This document shows positions 14,724 to 22,696 of a stretch of 64,000 nucleotides of DNA, piece after piece (positions within the stretch are counted from its first letter, which is position 1; every line of letters starts with the position of its first letter). The notes under the pieces were generated by a model. It made no database searches, was not told the DNA's origin, and worked only from the letters and a program-made list of their open reading frames with translations. Source of the stretch: Mucilaginibacter lappiensis (GTDB lineage Bacteria; Bacteroidota; Bacteroidia; Sphingobacteriales; Sphingobacteriaceae). The DNA lies in contig NZ_FTMG01000011.1 in NCBI RefSeq assembly GCF_900155965.1, forward strand, positions 1 to 64,000, given 5' to 3'. Made by a program: the position numbers and the translations under genes.

Positions 14724-14933
14724 ATGAAAACGCTTATCAAAAATTCGAATCCTTTTATCATGTTACTGATACCAGTAATGTTTGCCCTCATATTAGGTGT
14801 AAGCTATCAGTTTGAACAAAAAAAGGAATCGGCAATTGTTGGGGCATCAGTTCATGCCACATCATTGTTTTACAAAGGTATTACCCTTGTTAAAACTGTT
14901 TGCTCAGTAGCCAAGGATAATCATGTATGGTAA
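14724..14933 (+). CDS. Small single-span membrane protein leading the ABC operon
   Basis: A 69-residue protein with one hydrophobic segment (residues about 11-27, FIMLLIPVMFALILGVSY) followed by a polar tail. Its stop codon overlaps the start of the ABC ATPase gene by 7 bases, so the two are translationally coupled. I do not recognise the family. Its position at the head of a BcrAB-like operon next to a LytS/LytTR pair suggests an accessory or immunity-like role, which is inference only. Confidence 0.6.
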   Translation: MKTLIKNSNPFIMLLIPVMFALILGVSYQFEQKKESAIVGASVHATSLFYKGITLVKTVCSVAKDNHVW

Positions 14934-15826
14934 TTCGTACTGAAGGGTTATCCTTCAACTTCGGCAATCAGCAGGTTGTTAAATCATTAAATCTGCAAGT
15001 ACCCGAAGGAAGTATATATGGTTTTCTTGGCCCCAATGGAGCCGGGAAAACCACTACTATCAAACTCCTGTTAAACCTGCTCCAAACTCAACACGGCAGC
15101 ATCCACATTTTTGAACAGGAACTCCAAAAAAATCGCATCAGTATACTATCCCAGGTCGGGGCGCTTATCGAACAGCCGGCTATTTATCAGCATCTGAGTG
15201 GAAGAGAAAATTTACTGAACAGGGCTTTACTACTACAGGTGCCTGCTAAACGGGTTGACGAGATGCTTAACCTGGTGCACCTGAGCAATGCCGCTAATAA
15301 AAAAGCAGGCCAATACTCCTTGGGGATGAAACAACGCCTGGGTATAGCGTTGGCACTGCTTACCGATCCTAAATTATTGATACTGGACGAGCCTACCAAT
15401 GGCCTCGACCCCAATGGTATTATTGAAGTACGTGAACTTTTGCTGAAACTGGTTAGCGAACATGGTAAAACGGTGTTCATATCAAGCCATTTGCTGGCCG
15501 AGGTTGAACGCATGGCCACGCATGTAGGTATTATTGATGGCGGACAGTTATTGTTCCAGGGCAGCATTACAGAGCTCGAGGCGTTAAGTCAGCCTCTAAT
15601 ACGTATTGAGGTTGATAACACTGTTGATGCCGCCAATCTGCTTAAGCGCAAAAATTATCCGGTTGCTGATGTGACCGATGAATATGTGTATGTACCTTAT
15701 ACTTCAAAAATACAAATTGGCGACATCAACGCGTTGCTTATCCAAAACGGATATGTTGTATTTAGCATCGGCAAACAGCAAAAAGACCTCGAGAAACTAT
15801 TTTTATCTATTACCCAAAACGCCTGA
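14927..15826 (+). CDS. ABC transporter ATP-binding protein (BcrA/lantibiotic-type)
   Basis: The 299-residue protein has Walker A GPNGAGKTTT at about 36-45, Q-loop ALIEQPAIYQHLSG, signature YSLGMKQRLGIALALL, Walker B LLILDEPTNGLDP and H-loop SSHLL. The EQPAIY Q-loop and overall order match the BcrA subgroup that works with ABC-2 permeases in bacitracin resistance and lantibiotic self-immunity, and in many general transporters. It sits between a small membrane protein gene (7-base overlap) and its permease (1-base overlap). The LytS/LytTR pair upstream, transcribed away, probably regulates the operon. Confidence 0.92.
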   Translation: MVIRTEGLSFNFGNQQVVKSLNLQVPEGSIYGFLGPNGAGKTTTIKLLLNLLQTQHGSIHIFEQELQKNRISILSQVGALIEQPAIYQHLSGRENLLNRALLLQVPAKRVDEMLNLVHLSNAANKKAGQYSLGMKQRLGIALALLTDPKLLILDEPTNGLDPNGIIEVRELLLKLVSEHGKTVFISSHLLAEVERMATHVGIIDGGQLLFQGSITELEALSQPLIRIEVDNTVDAANLLKRKNYPVADVTDEYVYVPYTSKIQIGDINALLIQNGYVVFSIGKQQKDLEKLFLSITQNA

Positions 15827-16632
15827 TGGTTATGAAAGGATTTATTTTATCATTTCGGTCAGAATTTTTTAAAAGTCGTAAAACGCTGGGTTTTTGGGCA
15901 GCCATATTATTGCCCTTACTTATTTGCCTGCTGCTGTTTATAGGTTTTTACACTAAAAGCGAAGGCATGGCAAGTATGCCCCCTATGATGTTATGGCTGC
16001 GGTTTGCCGGCGCTATTTTATCTGTAATGGGCTCGTTGTTGTTACCCATGTTTGTTATCTTTATTGCCTACTCGGTAAATAGTATAGAGCATAAGGCTGA
16101 TACCTGGAAAAGCTTATTTAGCCTGCCAATTTCACGCCTGAGCGTATACGCCGCCAAATATTTTTATGCCCTGTTCTTGGTATTTTTGTGCCTCACCCTT
16201 TTTGTATTGTTTACTATAGGGTTTGGTAACTTACTGAGTTTGGTAAAGCCAGAGCTACGTTTTGATAACTATCACATGGAGGATACGCTGGCTAAGCTTT
16301 ACTTTAAGCTTTTCTTGTCTTCATTGGGTATATTATCTATCCAGTTTTTGCTCAGCTTATTTTGGTCCGATTTTTTAAAGCCGATGGGGATTGGTTTTGT
16401 AGCCACCATTATTGGCGTTATAACCGCGTCAAAAGGCTGGGAATATTGTTATCTATATCCTTACTCACACCCTATTCTGGCTTTAAAATTACTGCCTCAT
16501 AACACTAATAAAGGCGAGACTCCTCAAATAGTCATTGATCTTTTTACTAAAGATATCCTTGTTGGTATTACTATCTCTGTACTTGTTTTTATAAGCGGAT
16601 ATTTTATTGTGCTTAAAAAGAGCATAAAGTAA
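15826..16632 (+). CDS. ABC-2 type permease (BcrB/lantibiotic transporter-like)
   Basis: The 268-residue membrane protein has six hydrophobic segments (about 24-45, 60-85, 105-135, 160-185, 190-215, 240-262). It starts in a TGATG overlap with the ATPase stop; the second ATG (MKGFILSFRSEFFKSRKT) gives the usual FRSExxKxRKT opening of lantibiotic-type ABC permeases. The IEHKADTWKSLFSLPISR segment between helices 2 and 3 is typical of this subgroup (EHxxxTWK). It forms a transporter with the preceding ATPase. The substrate is unknown; a role in antimicrobial peptide resistance is plausible. Confidence 0.85.
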   Translation: MVMKGFILSFRSEFFKSRKTLGFWAAILLPLLICLLLFIGFYTKSEGMASMPPMMLWLRFAGAILSVMGSLLLPMFVIFIAYSVNSIEHKADTWKSLFSLPISRLSVYAAKYFYALFLVFLCLTLFVLFTIGFGNLLSLVKPELRFDNYHMEDTLAKLYFKLFLSSLGILSIQFLLSLFWSDFLKPMGIGFVATIIGVITASKGWEYCYLYPYSHPILALKLLPHNTNKGETPQIVIDLFTKDILVGITISVLVFISGYFIVLKKSIK

Positions 16633-17000
16633 GAGGGGATGTGCAAATGTGCAGGTTTTAGATATGCACATTGATCTTGCCTTAAAGAGCCAACTTAAAA
16701 AGAGCGCAATGTAACTGTGTAGATAGTACCTACTTTTAGATCCCTTGCGTTATGCTGATTCTCATTCATAACGCTCATCAATGCTTCTTATTTCTTTATT
16801 CAGCCTGTTAACATTTTCCTTATCCAGCTAGGACTGGCTTACTCAGTGTATGTGAAACAGTATAGTTGGAAGAAGAGTACTGTGTGGATAGGGAATAGAA
16901 GAATATGCAATTCTTCTTTGTAGTGGTGCATAATTGCGTTTCCTGATTAGCAGGTTAAGGGGCTATTATGCTTTCGTTTGGTCAAAATACAAAATCTTGT
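16633..17000. other. Intergenic stretch with little recognisable content
   Basis: Starts with a short copy of the GATGTGCAAATGTGCAGG word repeat (about 16638-16671). A 21-codon minus-strand remnant at about 16763-16830 reads LDKENVNRLNKEIRSIDERY, coding-like but bounded by stops, perhaps the tail of a lost gene. Nothing else is recognisable. Confidence 0.3.
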
Positions 17001-17036
17001 AAAAACAAAGAAGGCTCCGGGTTATCCGGAGCCTTC
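17001..17036 (-). terminator. Terminator of the OmpA-family gene
   Basis: GAAGGCTCCGG (17010-17020) and CCGGAGCCTTC (17026-17036) form an 11-bp perfect stem with loop GTTAT. On the minus strand it is followed by a T-rich run and lies 20 bases past the stop codon. Confidence 0.9.
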
Positions 17037-17056
17037 GCAATAATATTCAATTGATA

Positions 17057-18436
17057 TTATTTTCTTTTGAATTGAACGCGACGGTTTAATACGCGGCCTT
17101 CTTCAGTTGAGTTATCAGCAATTGGGTTGGTTTCACCGTAACCTTTTACTTTAACTTTTTTAGCATCAACTCCAGAGTTAACTAAGTAAGTTTTTACTGA
17201 GTTAGCACGGTCTTTTGATAAAGCTAAGTTGTGAGCAGCAGTACCTTCAGATGAAGCGTAACCATCTACTTCAACAGATTTACCAGATGAACGTAAGTCA
17301 GCTGAAGTTGCATCTAACACTGGGTAAGATGAAGTTCTTAATACTGAGCTGTCAAATTCAAACTGGATGTTTGAGTAAGCAGTAGCGCTAGTAGTAGCTG
17401 CAACAGTATCCGCTTTAGGGAATACGATAACGCAACCTGAACCATCAACTACGCTACCAGCAGCAGTACCTGGACATTTGTCAAATTGATCAGCAACACC
17501 GTCACCGTCTGAATCTTTTTTCAAATCGTTAACAGCATTTTCTACGTTGGTAACACGGCCTTTCAAAGCTTCAACTTCCTGACGTAATGCAGCATCGTAC
17601 AATTCGTCATACATTAAAGCTACCGGGTTAACCCACTCTAAGCTTGGTTTTGATTTTGAACCTAAAGTGAACTCTAAGCCAGCATATCCGTAGCTGTATT
17701 TATCTTTGTGTAAATAAGCTCTTTTAACACCATCAAAGTTATCACCATCAGTAAATGTTTCGGTGTAACCTAAGTTTAAGGCAACAACGTCACTTAATCT
17801 GAATTTAACACCTGCACCAACAGGGATGATCAGTTCTTTAACGTATTTGCTTGTTCCAGAACCATCAGAATTACCTGAGTGGCCTTCCCAATCAACTACA
17901 GTACCGTTTTTGTAGGTAACTTTAGGAGCATACATAGCTAAACCACCACCGGCTGTAACGAAGAAGTTAACTGAATTTTTGCGTCTTAAGAAGTCGATAG
18001 TAGCAACGTTTACTACACCGCTTAAAGTACCAGACCAGAATTTGGTTTGGAAAGATTGAGCAGTATAACCTCCACCTTGACCAGGTGCTTTAGAGTTATC
18101 ACCTTCTACTTTACCACCATGGAAATCCAATTGTAAACCAAAAGAGTGTGCAAGTTGCTCTCTGAATGAAAGGCCGTAACCTAACTGAACTTTATTGTGC
18201 GTAAAGTCGTTTGAACCACCAGTTGCAACTGAAGGAGCGGTAGCGCCAACATTTACACCGATGCTAAATTTTTTGTACTGACCTAAACCACCAAATACCT
18301 TGGGGGTAGTAGTTTCAGACGACGTTGTAGTTGCTGTGGCTGTTTTGGTAGAATCCGTTTGTGCATTTACGATTCCAACAACCATCAAAGAAGCAAATGA
18401 CAATGCGACTGTTTTCTTTAATGTAGAATAATTCAT
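17057..18436 (-). CDS. OmpA-family outer membrane protein with thrombospondin type 3 repeat
   Basis: A 459-residue protein with a signal peptide (cleavage after VNAQ, residue 26), a Thr/Ser-rich linker, an N-terminal beta-barrel of roughly 210 residues, a short helical segment (ALRQEVEALKGRVTNVENAV), one calcium-binding TSP3-type motif (DSDGDGVADQFDKCPGT, about 309-325) and a C-terminal OmpA peptidoglycan-binding domain (GYASSEGTAAHNLALSKDRA, then NPIADNSTEEGRVLNRRVQF). It anchors the outer membrane to the peptidoglycan. A consensus promoter, a strong terminator and an even, frequent-codon sequence suggest high expression. Confidence 0.93.
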   Translation of the reverse strand: MNYSTLKKTVALSFASLMVVGIVNAQTDSTKTATATTTSSETTTPKVFGGLGQYKKFSIGVNVGATAPSVATGGSNDFTHNKVQLGYGLSFREQLAHSFGLQLDFHGGKVEGDNSKAPGQGGGYTAQSFQTKFWSGTLSGVVNVATIDFLRRKNSVNFFVTAGGGLAMYAPKVTYKNGTVVDWEGHSGNSDGSGTSKYVKELIIPVGAGVKFRLSDVVALNLGYTETFTDGDNFDGVKRAYLHKDKYSYGYAGLEFTLGSKSKPSLEWVNPVALMYDELYDAALRQEVEALKGRVTNVENAVNDLKKDSDGDGVADQFDKCPGTAAGSVVDGSGCVIVFPKADTVAATTSATAYSNIQFEFDSSVLRTSSYPVLDATSADLRSSGKSVEVDGYASSEGTAAHNLALSKDRANSVKTYLVNSGVDAKKVKVKGYGETNPIADNSTEEGRVLNRRVQFKRK

Positions 18437-18474
18437 AGTTTTTAAGATTAAACGATTTTAATTGTGATTTTTTT

Positions 18475-18508
18475 CAAATTTAGTAATTATGTTTGAAACC
18501 CTGACCAA
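18475..18508 (-). promoter_or_regulatory. Promoter of the OmpA-family gene
   Basis: On the minus strand, TTG (18508-18506) and TAAATTTG (18482-18475) are 23 bases apart, within the Bacteroidota TTG/TAnnTTTG spacing. The box lies 38 bases before the start codon. Confidence 0.55.
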
Positions 18509-18574
18509 ACATTGTTCCAAAAATTGTAATAGTTATACAAATAAAGAAAAAAAAAAGATAATCAGCAGATAAAT

Positions 18575-19864
18575 ATGAAATATCCCGCAATTGATAAATG
18601 TTTATTTATTAATAATAGAAAAAATTTCGTCTCAGGAACAAAACGTAACTCCATAGCTATTTTTCATGCGAGTGATGAATTTCCAAGAAGCGGCGATCAA
18701 TCCTTCCTATTTAAGCAAAATCCCGACTTTTTTTATCTGACAGGTATAGACCAGGAACAGAGCATCCTGGTTTTATTCCCCGATTGTCCTAATAAAGCAT
18801 ACAAAGAAGTACTTTTTTTAAGACAAACCAATGAGCATATCGCTATCTGGGAAGGGCATAAATATACTAAAGAAGAAGCAAGGGCAGCTTCGGGTATTGA
18901 AAGCATTTATTGGCTTAGCGAATATGAAACTATTTTGCAAAATATTATATATTATGCTGAGTATATTTACATTAACACAAACGAAAACGACCGGTATAGC
19001 CATCAGGTGGCCTACCGCGATTTGCGGATGTTCGAAGCATTAAAAGCAAAATATCCACTGCATAAATATGAACGTTCGGCGGTAATTATGCGCGACCTAC
19101 GCGTTATCAAATCGCCCATTGAAATAGAATTAACCCGGAAAGCATGTGATATTACCCATGATGCGTTTGTACGTGTGCTGAAATTTCTGAAACCAGGAGT
19201 TACGGAATATGAGATTGAAGCCGAAATTACACATGAGTTTTTACGGCAAAGGGCCACCGGACATGCCTATCATCCTATTTTAGCCTCGGGTAAAAATGCC
19301 ATAGTGTTGCATTATATCGATAATAACCAGGTTTGTAATGATGGTGATGTGATACTTTTTGACTTTGGTGCCGAGTACGCCAACTACAATGCCGATATGA
19401 GCCGTTCTGTACCTGTAAACGGGCGCTTTACTGCACGGCAGCGTGCGGTTTATGATGCCGTTTTAAAGGTTATGCGTGAGGCTATCAAAATGATAGTAGC
19501 CGGAACTAACTTGAACGATTATCAGGAAGAGGTTGGCAAAATAATGACCAGCGAACTCATTGGTTTAGGCCTGTTGGATAAGCACGATGTAGACAAACAA
19601 GACCCGAACGCACCTCTTTATAAAAAATATTTCATGCACGGTACCTCGCATCATTTAGGTTTGGATGTGCATGATTTTGCAAGCCGTTATAAACCATTTG
19701 AGGTAGGTAATATACTCACCTGCGAACCGGGAATATATATACCCGAAGAAGGTTTAGGCATCCGCATTGAGAACAACATTTTAATTACCGAGGATGGTAA
19801 CCGCGATTTGATGGCCAATATCCCTGTAGAAGCCGCGCATATTGAAGAAATTATGAACAGTTAA
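18575..19864 (+). CDS. pepP: Xaa-Pro aminopeptidase (aminopeptidase P, M24B)
   Basis: A 429-residue metallopeptidase that removes N-terminal residues before proline. The N-terminal AMP_N domain (RNFVSGTKRNSIAIFHASDE, then FLFKQNPDFFYLTGIDQEQS) is followed by the pita-bread catalytic domain with all five metal ligands in context: DFGAEYANYNADMSRSVP (two Asp), HGTSHHLGLDVHD (His), CEPGIYIPEE (Glu) and RIENNILIT (Glu). The length is normal for bacterial PepP. It is divergent from the OmpA-family gene and apparently monocistronic. Confidence 0.93.
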   Translation: MKYPAIDKCLFINNRKNFVSGTKRNSIAIFHASDEFPRSGDQSFLFKQNPDFFYLTGIDQEQSILVLFPDCPNKAYKEVLFLRQTNEHIAIWEGHKYTKEEARAASGIESIYWLSEYETILQNIIYYAEYIYINTNENDRYSHQVAYRDLRMFEALKAKYPLHKYERSAVIMRDLRVIKSPIEIELTRKACDITHDAFVRVLKFLKPGVTEYEIEAEITHEFLRQRATGHAYHPILASGKNAIVLHYIDNNQVCNDGDVILFDFGAEYANYNADMSRSVPVNGRFTARQRAVYDAVLKVMREAIKMIVAGTNLNDYQEEVGKIMTSELIGLGLLDKHDVDKQDPNAPLYKKYFMHGTSHHLGLDVHDFASRYKPFEVGNILTCEPGIYIPEEGLGIRIENNILITEDGNRDLMANIPVEAAHIEEIMNS

Positions 19865-19946
19865 AAGTAATTTTGACAATTATTTTACAATGAACGCAAT
19901 TTAGCAACATCTTTCAATTGTTATTGAATTGTTAATTCATCATAAA

Positions 19947-20263
19947 CTATACATAAGTATCTACAAAACTATACAGATTGAATTTTTTATCTTTCAAAGC
20001 TTCGGCAACATCGTGCTGAAGCTTTTTCTTATTAATATGTTGTATTAATTTTTGCTGAATCAGTTTGTATGCTTTTTCGGTCAGTGACAGTTCCCTGTGA
20101 TTGTGCTGCGTTTTTTTGGCGATTTAATGAAATCTGCAATTTTCCGAATTGCTTCCACCTCCAAGGCGATCCTGATCCTGTAGTCCAGTAACAATCCAAA
20201 ATTAAAAGGCGGAGTTGGGGCAATAGCTAAAACTGTTATTTTGCTACTATTCACTAAACGCAC
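19947..20263 (-). pseudogene. Possible split gene, frameshifted at an A7 run
   Basis: Two open frames on the minus strand join if one base is added to the A7 tract at 20117-20111. The first half reads ITVLAIAPTPPFNFGLLLDY and EVEAIRKIADFI; the second half reads RELSLTEKAYKLIQQKLIQH and HDVAEALKDKKFNLYSFV, ending at the TAG at 19949-19947. Together they would make about 105 residues from a GTG start near 20263. The family is not recognised. The homopolymer makes a sequencing error, phase variation or true decay all possible. The start lies inside the left end of the duplicated lectin segment. Confidence 0.35.
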
Positions 20264-20461
20264 CCGATGGCCTAGTTATACCAATTATGGGCGTGTTTTT
20301 GCCTAACTTTAGGTTTCTTAATAATTCCCACTTCCTTGTTGGTTATTTTCAACAATGGTTTGGGCTCAGCAAGGTCATGAAAGCTGTTACTTATCAGAAT
20401 TAATATACTTACCCCTTACTTAATTTAAGTGTTGTTTATAATTATATAATATTAAATAAGC

Positions 20462-20491
20462 TTGTTTTAAATGTCGTAAATGCTACTTTTG
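20462..20491 (+). promoter_or_regulatory. Promoter of B-lectin gene copy 1
   Basis: TTG (20462-20464), 19 bases, TACTTTTG (20484-20491): a full match to the Bacteroidota TTG-N19-TAnnTTTG promoter, 46 bases before the start codon. Confidence 0.7.
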
Positions 20492-20537
20492 AGCACTAAT
20501 AATTAAAGCCTGCTCATATATTTAACCTTATTATCCA

Positions 20538-21263
20538 ATGAAAAAAAATCTTTTAATAATTACCTGCCTGTTTACGCTTTTTGGCTGCACCAAAAATAGC
20601 AATACTAATGTACCAACTAATGCAGATCAGAAAAAATCAAATGATTTGAGTATTACTCCCAAAGCTGGTGCTGATAGTTTAAGTAAAACCGATACAACTA
20701 AAAATGGAAGAAACAAAATTGTAAATAATGTTTCATGTGCTTATTCAAAAATATACTCATCTCCGTATGCTTCATCTTATTATACGGTAATTGCCAACTT
20801 TCCACCTAATACTACCGGAGCATCTGTTGTTATACCAAAGGGCACCTGGCGCGCTGGCGCTTACGCTTTTAATAATCAGGGTGATGGCAACTTGGTAGTT
20901 TATAAATTTGCTAGCGGTGAGCCATTATGGGGAAGCAGCAATACCTATGGTAGAAATACCAAGGTTGTGTTACAGCCTGATTTGAACCTGGTTGTATATG
21001 ATAATGCTACCGGGGTAGGGGTTTTTGAATCCCAAACTTACTATTTCAGATGTGGCGATAAAAACCCAAGGGATACAAAATTGGTATTAACCGTCGACGG
21101 GGATTTATCAATCATAGCAGTCGGAAGGGCTACATTTGGCCCGGTAACCGTTACACTTGCAACAACCCGTACTTTTGGTGGTGTACACAGCCCCAATGAT
21201 GGTAGCTTTTTTAAAGACTACACCACATCAGGTGGTGGCGGTGGCGTTAGCTTTGTTTATTAA
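20538..21263 (+). CDS. B-lectin (bulb-type mannose-binding fold) lipoprotein, copy 1
   Basis: A 241-residue protein with a lipoprotein signal (MKKNLLIITCLFTLFGC, lipid Cys at 17), a polar linker to about residue 62 and a B-lectin-like domain. Two sites fit the mannose-binding motif QxDxNxVxY: QGDGNLVVY (114-122) and QPDLNLVVY (146-154). A third is degenerate (VLTVDGDLSII). This is the three-part pattern of a beta-prism II lectin. A conserved Cys pair (67 and about 171) may form a disulphide. The protein is probably surface or periplasmic and may bind mannose-like glycans. The tail is glycine-rich (SGGGGGVSF). It is one of two tandem paralogues next to a glycan cluster. Confidence 0.75.
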   Translation: MKKNLLIITCLFTLFGCTKNSNTNVPTNADQKKSNDLSITPKAGADSLSKTDTTKNGRNKIVNNVSCAYSKIYSSPYASSYYTVIANFPPNTTGASVVIPKGTWRAGAYAFNNQGDGNLVVYKFASGEPLWGSSNTYGRNTKVVLQPDLNLVVYDNATGVGVFESQTYYFRCGDKNPRDTKLVLTVDGDLSIIAVGRATFGPVTVTLATTRTFGGVHSPNDGSFFKDYTTSGGGGGVSFVY

Positions 21264-21308
21264 CCATATTTATAAACCTTTAAAATTAGGTGGTAATTAT
21301 TAGTTCAA

Positions 21309-21350
21309 AATACCAAAGCCGGTACTTTAGTTCCGGCTTTGGTATTTTAA
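21309..21350 (+). terminator. Terminator of B-lectin gene copy 1
   Basis: AATACCAAAGCCGG (21309-21322) and CCGGCTTTGGTATT (21333-21346) form a 14-bp perfect stem followed by TTAA, 45 bases past the stop codon. Confidence 0.85.
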
Positions 21351-21670
21351 TAAAACGATGCAAAAAGGGGCTTAATTTAACAAAACCGTATATTCGCTTT
21401 TATTAAGTTTTGTTGATAAAATATAGTTCAGTATAAATTATGATGGTTGTTAATACTATCAACTAAACGCACCCAGCGGAATAGTTATACCTAATTACAG
21501 ATGAGTTTTACCAAACTTTAGGTTTCTTAATAATTCAGCATTTCCTTGCTGGTTATTTTCAACAATGATTTAGGCTCAGCAAGGTCATGAAAGCTATTAT
21601 TTATCAGAATTAATATACTTACCCTTACTTAATTTAAGTGTTGTTTATAATTATATAATATTAAATAAGC

Positions 21671-21700
21671 TTGTTTTAAATGTCGTAAATGCTACTTTTG
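21671..21700 (+). promoter_or_regulatory. Promoter of B-lectin gene copy 2
   Basis: TTG (21671-21673), 19 bases, TACTTTTG (21693-21700), identical in sequence and spacing to the promoter of copy 1. Confidence 0.7.
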
Positions 21701-21746
21701 AGCACTAATAATTACATCCTGCTCATATATTTAACCTTATTACCCA

Positions 21747-22466
21747 ATGAAAAAAAATCTTTTAATAATTACCTGTCTGTTTGTGCTATTTAGCTGCACC
21801 AAAAATAATAATACTAATGTACCAACTAATGAAGATCAGAAAAAATCAAATGATTTGAGTATTACTGCAAAAGCTGGTGCCGATAGCTTAAATAAGAACG
21901 ATACAACAAAAAAGGCAAGAAACAAAAGCATAAACGACGTTTCCTGTGCTTATTCACAATCTTATAGTACTAGCCACTGGTCTCCTTCCTATTATACAGT
22001 AATTGGCAATTTCCCTGCAGCAGGTGCTCCATCTAACATTGTACCCAAAGGGACGTGGCAAGCCGGGCCTTATGCTTTTAACAACCAGGGAGATGGTAAT
22101 TTGGTAGTATATGTACACGCTACCGGAAAAGTATTGTGGAATAGTGAAACCTTTCCTAAGACAACCAGGTTAGAGCTGCAAAATGATCTTAACATGGTTT
22201 TATATACTGCCAGCGGTCCTGTTTTTGAATCACAGACCTATATTTTTAAATGCGGCACCAAAAACCCCAGAAACACCATGCTTGTACTTACTGTGGATGG
22301 CGAGCTTTGCATCATCGCCGATGGGATAAACGGCAACGGATCACTTGCAACAGTAACTTTGGGAGGTACCCGTACCTTTGGTGGTGTGGTTACACCAAAC
22401 AATGCCTCATTCTTTAAACTGTATACTACGCATCCTCAAGATGGTGGTATCAGTTTTGCCTATTAA
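21747..22466 (+). CDS. B-lectin lipoprotein, copy 2
   Basis: A 239-residue paralogue of the preceding gene, with lipid Cys at 17 (LFVLFSC), almost the same linker (KKSNDLSIT, KAGADSL) and the same lectin domain. Its motifs are QGDGNLVVY (114-122) and QNDLNMVLY (145-153); in the second the fourth conserved position keeps V/L chemistry. The third repeat is again degenerate (VLTVDGELCII). Residues around the sugar-site loops differ from copy 1 (for example ATGKVLWNSETFP against ASGEPLWGSSNTY), so the two may differ in ligand. It has its own promoter and terminator. Confidence 0.75.
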   Translation: MKKNLLIITCLFVLFSCTKNNNTNVPTNEDQKKSNDLSITAKAGADSLNKNDTTKKARNKSINDVSCAYSQSYSTSHWSPSYYTVIGNFPAAGAPSNIVPKGTWQAGPYAFNNQGDGNLVVYVHATGKVLWNSETFPKTTRLELQNDLNMVLYTASGPVFESQTYIFKCGTKNPRNTMLVLTVDGELCIIADGINGNGSLATVTLGGTRTFGGVVTPNNASFFKLYTTHPQDGGISFAY

Positions 22467-22524
22467 TCAATTTAATTCCTCCTGTATTTAACATATTAAA
22501 AAGGGTGGTAAATATTAGTACAAG

Positions 22525-22564
22525 ACAACAAAGCTGGTATCTTAAGGCCGGCTTTGTTGTTTTA
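22525..22564 (+). terminator. Terminator of B-lectin gene copy 2
   Basis: ACAACAAAGC (22525-22534) and GCTTTGTTGT (22551-22560), extended inward by partly paired CTGG/CCGG, followed by TTTTA. Confidence 0.8.
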
Positions 22565-22696
22565 TGCTGGTACTTCCTTCAGGAGCAATTATCAGCTTAA
22601 TTCCTCAAAACCGTATATTTGTTTTTTAGCGTTGTTAATAACGGATAGCCGCGTATAAACCATGGCTCCGGTTTAATATAAAATATCATTACCCAT

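Larger units (their letters stand above)
20245..22650 (+). repeat. Tandem duplication of about 1.2 kb carrying a B-lectin gene
   Basis: Segments of about 1.2 kb starting near 20245 and 21450 align along their whole length. They share the leader words AACTTTAGGTTTCTTAATAA and GGCTCAGCAAGGTCATGAAA, the promoter, the lipoprotein signal, the lectin gene, a hairpin terminator of different sequence but the same place, and a trailing AAAACCGTATATT. The start codons are 1209 bases apart. The leaders are closer to each other than the mature coding parts. Confidence 0.85.

Noticed and set aside
16763..16830. Coding-like minus-strand remnant LDKENVNRLNKEIRSIDERY
   Set aside because: Only 21 codons between stops; too short to support as a gene or a named pseudogene.
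20032..20223. 63-codon minus-strand frame in the gap before the lectin genes
   Set aside because: A different frame in the same DNA gives two better-looking halves joined at an A7 run; this one has an unusual composition and no start signal.
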